The notes below the pieces were generated by a model. The model did no database searches. It was given only the letters and a program-made list of their open reading frames with translations, and was not told the DNA's origin. 28,642 nucleotides of DNA from CAZLCK01 sp964558235. Its GTDB lineage: Bacteria > Actinomycetota > Coriobacteriia > Coriobacteriales > CADBOM01. Made by a program: the position numbers and the translations under genes. Within the stretch, counting starts at the first letter, position 1. The number at the start of each line of letters is the position of its first letter. Of this stretch, positions 22,915-28,642 are shown in pieces. The stretch spans positions 1-28,642 of the forward strand of contig CAZLCK010000017.1 in the NCBI GenBank assembly GCA_964558235.1, read 5' to 3'.

Positions 22915-24210
22915 TTGCATTTTTTTGCCAAAATAAGGTGGAGATTCATTGGCATCACAATGCTGCTTCTGACAATTGTTTTGCTGATCGTTTTAGTGAT
23001 TTTCAACTACGAGTCCTATAATCGTCAATATAGCGAGATCAATGGTGCAATGAGCTATACCATTGATACAGATTCTGGTGATCTTTCTGGCGATCTTTTT
23101 ATCCCAAATATTGGTGACTTGAATTCGTCTTCAGGACAGCGCTATGAAGGTTCAACAATTGTATATTCTGTGGACGTAAGCGCTTCAGGTGTAATTTCAT
23201 CAAATTCAACAATGGTCTATATGGATGAAGATGTCCTTTTAGATTCTGTCAGATATGTTTTATCAAATGATAAAGACAAAGGTGAAATCACTGAGTATAA
23301 CCTCTTCTATATGGTTAAAGATAATGGATTTGATGGTTATCGTATTGTTTTTGCAGACTCCAGTTATTTTTACGAATCAGTCTCTGCCAGATTGTTGTTT
23401 TCTATAGTTGGTGGAATAGTCATACTAGGAGTTCTTTTTGTAATTTCTATTTTTTTGGCGCGTCTCGCTATGCGTCCTGTTGAACGAGCATTTGCAGCTC
23501 AGCAACGCTTTATTGCTGATGCTTCGCATGAACTCAAGACTCCTTTGACAGTTATCTTGGCAGACAGCGAAATCTTGAAAGCGCATCCTCAAAAAACTGC
23601 GGAACAGCAGATGCGTTGGATAGATGGAATTCGCGATGAAGGTACAAAAATGCAGGGGCTGATTAGCGATCTGCTTACGCTGGCAAAGGGTGATACGCAG
23701 GAAATCATTGGGGATAGCAACCAAATTAAAGAGAATATTGATTTTTCTGAGATGGTTGAAAGAGACCTATTGCAGTTTGAAGCCATCGCGTTTGAAGGCG
23801 GGGTAGAGATCGAAGAATCGATCGATTCTGATCTGCGTATCAAGGGCGATCCGGACAAGATAGATCGTGTAGTCAATATTCTTTTGGACAACGCGTTTAA
23901 GTATGTGCAGGCTCCGCCACTTCAAAACCACAATGCGCTTCCTAAGAAGGTCAAGGTAGAGCTAAAAAAAGAGCGTTCTAATATTTTGTTTAAGGTAACA
24001 AACGGAGGGAGAACTATCCCACAAGAAGATCTCCCACATGTTTTTGAACGTTTTTATAGAGCAGATAAATCTAGGGATTCTGCAATTTCAGGCTTTGGGC
24101 TTGGTCTTTCTATTGCCTATGGTATCGTGGAAGCCAATGGTGGAACTATTGGTGTTACAAGCGATGATGAAGTTGGGACCTGCTTTAGCGTAAGATTTCC
24201 TTCGGCTTAA
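22915..24210 (+). CDS. Membrane sensor histidine kinase
   Basis: The 431-aa protein starts at TTG 22915 with an AGG-type site upstream; a later ATG would cut the first membrane helix. TM1 is about 11-30, an extracytoplasmic sensor of about 128 residues follows, TM2 is about 159-182. The phospho-acceptor His205 is in DASHELKTPL; the N box is LLDNAFKYV, with G1/F boxes DLPHVFERFYRADKSRD and G2 GFGLGLSIAYGIVEANGG. A HAMP domain is short or missing, with only about 17 residues between TM2 and the dimerisation helix. The sensor has many Ser, Asp and Tyr but no recognisable ligand motif. It is paired with the response regulator upstream. Confidence 0.94.
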   Translation: MHFFAKIRWRFIGITMLLLTIVLLIVLVIFNYESYNRQYSEINGAMSYTIDTDSGDLSGDLFIPNIGDLNSSSGQRYEGSTIVYSVDVSASGVISSNSTMVYMDEDVLLDSVRYVLSNDKDKGEITEYNLFYMVKDNGFDGYRIVFADSSYFYESVSARLLFSIVGGIVILGVLFVISIFLARLAMRPVERAFAAQQRFIADASHELKTPLTVILADSEILKAHPQKTAEQQMRWIDGIRDEGTKMQGLISDLLTLAKGDTQEIIGDSNQIKENIDFSEMVERDLLQFEAIAFEGGVEIEESIDSDLRIKGDPDKIDRVVNILLDNAFKYVQAPPLQNHNALPKKVKVELKKERSNILFKVTNGGRTIPQEDLPHVFERFYRADKSRDSAISGFGLGLSIAYGIVEANGGTIGVTSDDEVGTCFSVRFPSA

Positions 24211-24250
24211 GCAGTGTCTTGTCTTCATCTACGGGTAACATGATTCTTAG

Positions 24251-24280
24251 AAGCCTTGGCCTCCCGCAGATGCCGAGCTT
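24251..24280. terminator. Hairpin between convergent kinase and thrS genes
   Basis: AAGC-C-TTGGC pairs with GCCGA-GCTT, 9 bp with one bulge and one G-T pair. It lies in the 74-bp gap between the convergent ends of the histidine kinase and thrS genes and could end transcription from either side. No T-tract follows on either strand, so the call is weak. Confidence 0.3.
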
Positions 24281-24284
24281 GTGA

Positions 24285-26201
24285 CTATAGCACGGAATCT
24301 GCAATTGTTTTTAGGAAGCTCTCCAAGGGTTCATCTCCTAAATCGCCTGCAGCTCTTTCTCTTACAGAGACAGTCCTAGACTCTTGTTCACGATCTCCGA
24401 CAACCAACATATATGGGATTTTTTCCTTTTGAGCCTTAGCGATCTTGACTTTCATCGGTTCATTTTGAGCATAGATCTCGGCGCGTCCTCCGACTTTTTC
24501 GATCTGGGCACGGACCTCCTCAGCATAAGTTTGATGCCTGTCAGAAATCGGGATTATGGCTGTCTGAATAGGGGAGAGCCAAAGCGGCAAAGCTCCTGCA
24601 TAGTGTTCGATTAAAATACCTAAGAAGCGCTCGATAGAGCCAAAGATTGCACGATGCAACATCCAAGGGCGTTCTTCGGTATTGTTCTCGCTACGATATG
24701 TTAGATCAAAACGTTCGGGTAAGTTGAAGTCTACTTGTACAGTTGAGCATTGCCAGGTTCTACCGATTGCGTCCTTAACCTTAATATCGATCTTTGGTCC
24801 GTAGAATGCTCCGTCACCTTCATTGATGTCGTACTCTAAATTATGTTTTGCACATGCCTGCTTTAGAGCTTCAGTTGCATGTTCCCACATATCGTCGGTA
24901 CCAATTGACTTCTCAGGCCTTGTGGAAATTTCAGCTGAATACTTAAATCCAAAGGTTGACATGATGTGATCAACTAAATCGAGAATAGCAACAACTTCAT
25001 CGACGATCTGCTCTCTAGTGCAAAAGACATGAGCATCGTCTTGTGTAAATCCGCGTGCACGTAAAAGACCATGGACAACACCGCTCATCTCGTGGCGATA
25101 AACCGTTCCAAACTCAAAATATCTTAATGGTAAATCGCGATAAGAATGCGGCACTGCTTTATAAAGCATTACGTGGCCTGGGCAGTTCATAGGTTTAACA
25201 CCGTATTCAGAGAGTCTTGGGTTTTCCTCATCACCCTCGTTGATGTTAAAAAAGTACATGTTATCGCGATAATAGTCGTAGTGACCAGATGTTTTCCAAA
25301 CATCAGAGGTGTAGATATGTGGAGTGATGACCTCTTCGTATCCGCGCTTGTAAAGGTCGCGGCGCAGCCACTCTTGCATGATGCGAATAATACGAGCGCC
25401 TTTAGGAAGATAGAGTGGAAGTCCAACTCCAGCCATTGGATCCATAGTAAAGATTCCAAGTTCACGACCGAGCTTACGATGGTCACGTTTTTCGGCCTCT
25501 TCAAGGTTATGCAGGTACTCGTCGAGACTCTTTTTCTTAAAGAATGCCGTTCCGTAAAGGCGTGTTAGCATTTCGCGTTCAGCGTCGCCCTTCCAATAGG
25601 CGCCTGCGACCTTCATGAGTTTAAAAGCACCGATCTTTCCAGCTGAGGGGATATGTGGACCAGAGCAAAGGTCTACAAACTTTCCGTGCGAGTAGATGCT
25701 GATTTCAACATCATCGCTAAAGTCATCGATATGTTCTAACTTAAATCTCTGGTTTGCAAAGATCTCTTTGGCGCGTTTTTTACTTACGATCTCCCTTACA
25801 AAAGGCTCATCGCGCTCTATGATCTCAGCCATTTTGTCCTCAATAGTCTTAAAATCATCGGTTGAAATTGGGCGTGACAACTCAAAGTCGTAAAAAAATC
25901 CATCTTCAGTCTCTGGACCAAAGGCGATCTGTGCGCCTTCAAAAAGCTCCTGTACGGCCTCGGCCATAATGTGTGCACAGGAGTGGCGCATAATACCCAA
26001 AGCTTCTGGCGATTTATCGGTGATAATCTCAACGGTAGCGCCATCTGCTACGTCGCAATTTAGATCCACTAGTTTTCCATCTATCTTTCCTGCCAAAGCA
26101 GCTTTTGCAAGACCAGCTCCAATTGAACTTGCTATATCTGCAACAGTGGTTCCGTCTGCATATTCATGCTTAGAGCCATCTGGTAGGCTTATATTGATCA
26201 T
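24285..26201 (-). CDS. thrS: Threonyl-tRNA synthetase
   Basis: ThrRS charges tRNA-Thr and edits mischarged Ser-tRNA. The 638-aa protein has all domains: TGS (about 1-60), the editing domain with HSCAHIMAEAVQ and a downstream CSGPHIP, the class II catalytic core with MNCPGHVMLYK, YRHEMSGVVHGLLRARGFTQDDAH and DFNLPERFDLTY, and the C-terminal anticodon-binding domain (IPISDRHQTYAEEV to EPLESFL). The zinc ligands expected in the core (Cys of NCPGH, His residues) are present. A GGAGGAGAAG stretch lies upstream of the ATG. Upstream is a terminator for the preceding zinc-ribbon gene; no T-box element is seen in the 120-bp gap. Confidence 0.97.
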   Translation of the reverse strand: MINISLPDGSKHEYADGTTVADIASSIGAGLAKAALAGKIDGKLVDLNCDVADGATVEIITDKSPEALGIMRHSCAHIMAEAVQELFEGAQIAFGPETEDGFFYDFELSRPISTDDFKTIEDKMAEIIERDEPFVREIVSKKRAKEIFANQRFKLEHIDDFSDDVEISIYSHGKFVDLCSGPHIPSAGKIGAFKLMKVAGAYWKGDAEREMLTRLYGTAFFKKKSLDEYLHNLEEAEKRDHRKLGRELGIFTMDPMAGVGLPLYLPKGARIIRIMQEWLRRDLYKRGYEEVITPHIYTSDVWKTSGHYDYYRDNMYFFNINEGDEENPRLSEYGVKPMNCPGHVMLYKAVPHSYRDLPLRYFEFGTVYRHEMSGVVHGLLRARGFTQDDAHVFCTREQIVDEVVAILDLVDHIMSTFGFKYSAEISTRPEKSIGTDDMWEHATEALKQACAKHNLEYDINEGDGAFYGPKIDIKVKDAIGRTWQCSTVQVDFNLPERFDLTYRSENNTEERPWMLHRAIFGSIERFLGILIEHYAGALPLWLSPIQTAIIPISDRHQTYAEEVRAQIEKVGGRAEIYAQNEPMKVKIAKAQKEKIPYMLVVGDREQESRTVSVRERAAGDLGDEPLESFLKTIADSVL

Positions 26202-26242
26202 CTAGATCTTCTCCTCCATAATTCCTTATACACTTTGTGGTT

Positions 26243-26277
26243 AAAAAAGCCGCCCCAAAACCTTTGATAGGGGCGGC
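26243..26277 (-). terminator. Intrinsic terminator between the zinc-ribbon gene and thrS
   Basis: Read on the minus strand, GCCGCCCC pairs with GGGGCGGC around a 13-nt loop and is followed by six T. It lies 44 bp after the stop of the zinc-ribbon gene and 42 bp before thrS, so it probably ends the former; thrS would then need its own promoter in the short remaining gap or read-through. Confidence 0.92.
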
Positions 26278-26320
26278 CCTCATATACCGTTACTAAGATC
26301 AAACTTTGTACAGATTTGGG

Positions 26321-26863
26321 CTACTCCTGTGGCGTTGTCGAATGTCTATGTGTTGTGTGGTCTACGCGTGTTTGATCGTTCATATCTGAATGGCCTTCAG
26401 TTCGATCTGAATGGCTGTCAGTTCGTCTGCGAGGTCTTCTCTCGCTAGATGTGTCGGTTTTAGTGCAACACCATGGGCATACTGTCCAAGATGGATTTAG
26501 TGGCTTTTTGCAGCCTTTGCAAACATTTTTTAGTTGCGAGCCGCAATTTGGGCACATAACATAGTCATCCATAACAGGATAACTGCATCTGCCGCATTCG
26601 CCATAGCGCATTAGCTCGCGCTCTCTTAGTAAGCAATCGAGATCTTGCTCTTCTTTATCTGCTAGGAACATAGGTGGGCGCAGCGCTGAGTAGATCAGTG
26701 CGCCAATAAATGGGATTAAAGCGACAATTCCCCATTTTGTAGGAGAGATTCCTCTTCTTGGGGCATCTCTGATTACCCAGATAATTGTTACTACATATAG
26801 CGCAACGATCACGATGATCATTACAACTCCGAGTACTTGCAGTATTCCGAGAATGCTAGACAT
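26321..26863 (-). CDS. Two-TM membrane protein with double zinc ribbon and repetitive polar tail
   Basis: Function unknown. The 180-aa protein has two membrane helices (about 10-31 and 43-62) joined by a short loop with RDAPRRG, similar to PLD-nuclease N-terminal type hairpins. Two zinc ribbons follow, with Cys pairs 90/93-104/107 and 115/118-129/132. From about 137 the tail is charged and His/Arg/Ser/Thr-rich (HSDRTEGHSD), encoded partly by a 21-bp duplication. The ATG follows an AGGAG site at 6-nt spacing. Similar zinc-ribbon membrane proteins are common but uncharacterised. It is divergent from nfo across about 200 bp. Confidence 0.88.
   Translation of the reverse strand: MSSILGILQVLGVVMIIVIVALYVVTIIWVIRDAPRRGISPTKWGIVALIPFIGALIYSALRPPMFLADKEEQDLDCLLRERELMRYGECGRCSYPVMDDYVMCPNCGSQLKNVCKGCKKPLNPSWTVCPWCCTKTDTSSERRPRRRTDSHSDRTEGHSDMNDQTRVDHTTHRHSTTPQE
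26384..26425. repeat. 21-bp tandem duplication in the zinc-ribbon protein tail
   Basis: Two adjacent 21-bp units, 26384-26404 and 26405-26425, both begin ATCTGAATGGC and end TCAGTTCG; they differ at two positions. The period keeps the frame and encodes duplicated heptads in the polar C-terminus. Confidence 0.85.
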
Positions 26864-26974
26864 TCTTTCTCCTATGTGTTGTTTTGTAGGCTAAAATTTT
26901 TCGCCTTTATCAAATTCAATTACACAGCACTAAAGTTTAACAGATAGCCAAGATATAGGGCATAGTCCTTGGGC

Positions 26975-27033
26975 AAAGCGTTATTAGAAACGAATTTTGT
27001 GCGTCTTATAAACTATATTCAAAACAACGCTTT
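26975..27033. promoter_or_regulatory. Spaced perfect inverted repeat upstream of nfo
   Basis: AAAGCGTT (26975-26982) and AACGCTTT (27026-27033) are perfect 8-bp complements 43 bp apart, in the AT-rich gap just before the nfo Shine-Dalgarno. They could form a leader stem or a pair of protein sites. Nothing else supports a function. Confidence 0.25.
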
Positions 27034-27064
27034 AATAAAAAGAGTATTTTAAGGAGCGGCAACG

Positions 27065-28126
27065 ATGTTAATAGGGGCTCATGTTCCTGTTTTGGGCGAT
27101 TACACAAAGATGGCTGAGTATGCAAGCTCGGTAGGATGTGAATGTGTGCAAATTTTTGCTAAAAATGCTAGGCAGTTTAAGTATGCTGCACCAAAGGCTG
27201 AGCGTATCGTTCAAATTAAAAAGATAAGAGAAGATTATCCGAGTCTAAAAATATATAGTCATGCATCGTATTTGATTAATCTATCTGGAACGGATGTAGA
27301 CAAGACTGAAAAATCGATCGAAGCGATGGCAGGAGAATTGGCAATAGCGGCGTTTTTAGGCTTAAACGGAGTAAATGTTCATGTTGGGACAGATATTACA
27401 AAAGATGATGAGGCTGCTTCATATAGATGTTCACAAGCGATCTATAGGTCTTTTGTTAGATGCGAAGAGATAATATGGGATTGGCTAGAGGATGGGCTCT
27501 TGCCTGAGTTTGACATGCGACAAGATAGGACAGATTGCCAAAGTGATTCTGCCATGAATAGACACGCTGACCCTATTAATCAAGCAACAGATGTAATGCA
27601 AAGCAGCAAACCAACGCTTCCAAAAATTCCAAAGTTGATATTAGAAAATGCTGCAGGAGCGGGCAATCAATTTGGTATGACTGCTACTCAGCTGGGGATG
27701 ATATGCAAAAATGCCTCGAAGCTTGGTATCTCTTATGGAATTCATAAAATGACCAAAACACCTTTTGAAATTGGAATTTGTATAGATACGGCACATGCTT
27801 GGGCGGCTGGATATAACATTTCTGATCGAGAGGGCTGGGATAGCTTGCTAGATGAGATCGATAGCGCGTGTGGTCTTGAAGCATTTTGTTTAATGCATGC
27901 AAACGACTCTAAGTTTGATCTTGGAACGAATAAAGATCGGCATGAATGGGTAGGAAAAGGCTATATTGGTCGTGATGGTTTTGCCTACATCATAGGTCAA
28001 AAAAGCATAGATCACGTCGATGTTGTAGTAGAAGTTCCAGGGGAAATACCGGAAAAAGATCGCGTGAATATCGAACTTTTAAAGTCTATGCGAGATAAAA
28101 CGAGCGCTTATTATTCAGAGTCTTGA
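27065..28126 (+). CDS. nfo: Endonuclease IV (deoxyribonuclease IV, AP endonuclease) with an insertion
   Basis: Nfo cleaves DNA 5' to abasic sites in base-excision repair using three zinc ions on a TIM barrel. Metal-ligand motifs are in order: YSHASYLINL (His near 66), NVHVGTD (His106), LILENAAG (Glu near 194), ICIDTAHAWAAG (Asp and His), LMHANDSK, KDRHEWVGKG and VVVEVPGE. All are intact. The length of 353 aa is well above the usual 280-300: a polar stretch of about 50 residues (138-188, DRTDCQSDSAMNRHADPINQ region) is inserted just before the Glu strand. AAGGAG precedes the ATG. Its 3' end overlaps the convergent padR gene by 16 bp. Confidence 0.96.
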   Translation: MLIGAHVPVLGDYTKMAEYASSVGCECVQIFAKNARQFKYAAPKAERIVQIKKIREDYPSLKIYSHASYLINLSGTDVDKTEKSIEAMAGELAIAAFLGLNGVNVHVGTDITKDDEAASYRCSQAIYRSFVRCEEIIWDWLEDGLLPEFDMRQDRTDCQSDSAMNRHADPINQATDVMQSSKPTLPKIPKLILENAAGAGNQFGMTATQLGMICKNASKLGISYGIHKMTKTPFEIGICIDTAHAWAAGYNISDREGWDSLLDEIDSACGLEAFCLMHANDSKFDLGTNKDRHEWVGKGYIGRDGFAYIIGQKSIDHVDVVVEVPGEIPEKDRVNIELLKSMRDKTSAYYSES

Positions 28127-28563
28127 ATATTGCCTGTATGACAGACTGGGTCGTCAGGCAGGTCGATTTTCAAAGCGTCAGATGCCATCTTTCTAAGGTC
28201 TTGGATGGTTAAACAATAGCATGCCAATGCGTCAATCCAACGTCTTAGGCAATCTGTGCCCTTTTCAGTTAGTGAAAACATCCTTTTTGCAGTACCAGAA
28301 TCTGGCGTATCCCAAGAAGCGGTAACAAGCCCCTGTTCTTCCATGCGCTTAAGGGCTCTATATATTCCGGCGGCATCTGGTTTATTTCCACCAAACATAG
28401 GGGAGCTTGCCGCAAGTTTAACGATTCTATATCCATGAAGAGGTGAACCCGATTCTGCCAAGATAGCAAGGATCGTAGGCTGAGACATTCTGCTTAAGCT
28501 TTTGCCGAGTTCCTCACACTCTTTTAGCTCATTATCACTTTTTGGATGACACCCGCTCCACAT
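28111..28563 (-). CDS. PadR-family transcriptional regulator
   Basis: The 150-aa protein has a PadR-type winged helix from about residue 27: MSQPTILAILAESGSPLHGYRIVKLA, then AGIYRALKRMEEQGLVTASWDT and AKRMFSLTEKGTDCLRRWIDAL, the recognition helix and wing. A C-terminal dimerisation helix follows. PadR proteins repress or activate genes for stress, transport or catabolism; the target here is probably on the far side of the gene, outside the window. The N-terminus is longer than usual by about 25 polar residues with two Cys. The ATG at 28563 has a GGGAG site at 9-nt spacing. It overlaps nfo tail to tail. Confidence 0.92.
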   Translation of the reverse strand: MWSGCHPKSDNELKECEELGKSLSRMSQPTILAILAESGSPLHGYRIVKLAASSPMFGGNKPDAAGIYRALKRMEEQGLVTASWDTPDSGTAKRMFSLTEKGTDCLRRWIDALACYCLTIQDLRKMASDALKIDLPDDPVCHTGNIQDSE

Positions 28564-28642
28564 ATATCTTTTCTCCCAACTTTGAAGGCTTTCCCTAAAT
28601 TTTTATGAGCGTCAGCTAGACAAAAACAACAAAAATATATGT

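Noticed and set aside
26202..26320. T-box riboswitch upstream of thrS
   Set aside because: The gap is only 120 bp, contains an intrinsic terminator for the upstream gene, and lacks a recognisable T-box sequence or specifier loop.

Overview
The window is a stretch of bacterial chromosome, AT-rich by eye, that uses the standard genetic code (TGA occurs as a stop) and has mostly good Shine-Dalgarno sites. The core block rpsB-tsf-pyrH-frr-uppS-cdsA-dxr-rseP-ispG-proS is shared by Firmicutes and Coriobacteriia. Several details fit a low-GC member of the Coriobacteriia (Actinomycetota): proS is followed by a cobalamin module rather than polC, the site-2 protease carries a cytoplasmic insertion, and a two-TM zinc-ribbon protein lies next to nfo. 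This placement is inference; a clostridial relative is not excluded. I see no tRNA, rRNA, CRISPR array or insertion sequence.

Layout. (1) Bases 1-164 hold the 3' end of an unrecognised plus-strand gene that meets hypE tail to tail. (2) Bases 161-5113, minus strand, hold hypF-hypC-hypD-hypE, the core machinery that builds the Fe(CN)2CO group of [NiFe] hydrogenases, with thioredoxin (5170-5496) just upstream. hypA and hypB are not in the window. (3) Bases 5637-6600 hold an unrecognised 233-aa protein and a convergent 2[4Fe-4S] ferredoxin, separated by a 20-bp tandem repeat. (4) Bases 7017-17894 hold the translation, lipid, isoprenoid and envelope-protease core block, ending with prolyl-tRNA synthetase. 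(5) Bases 17961-21484 hold a cobalamin riboswitch, a long hairpin-rich non-coding stretch, then cobT-cobU-cobS and a miniature CobU-like gene: the nucleotide-loop assembly and salvage branch of B12 synthesis. An FmdE-family gene follows. (6) Bases 22193-24210 hold an OmpR/EnvZ-type two-component system. (7) The last third holds thrS (minus), a zinc-ribbon membrane protein (minus), nfo (endonuclease IV, plus) and a PadR regulator (minus) that overlaps the end of nfo.

How the genes fit together. Hydrogenase maturation, an 8Fe ferredoxin, corrinoid salvage and an FmdE protein suggest an anaerobe with hydrogen metabolism and corrinoid-dependent enzymes that scavenges rather than makes its corrin ring. 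That is inference from gene content, and only part of the pathways is visible.

The most unusual feature is a recurring one. Short degenerate tandem repeats with periods of 18-24 bp sit inside genes (hypF, the rpsB tail, the zinc-ribbon protein tail) or straddle gene ends (after the 233-aa gene and after cobU). Hydrophilic, apparently disordered insertions are found at some of these sites, and a similar non-repetitive one is in nfo. Other points of interest are the three terminator-like hairpins between the B12 aptamer and cobT (one resembling a REP-type palindrome), the mini-CobU with an altered Walker A motif, the helix-turn-helix-like insertion in RseP, and a possible degenerate uracil-DNA-glycosylase fold in the 233-aa protein.
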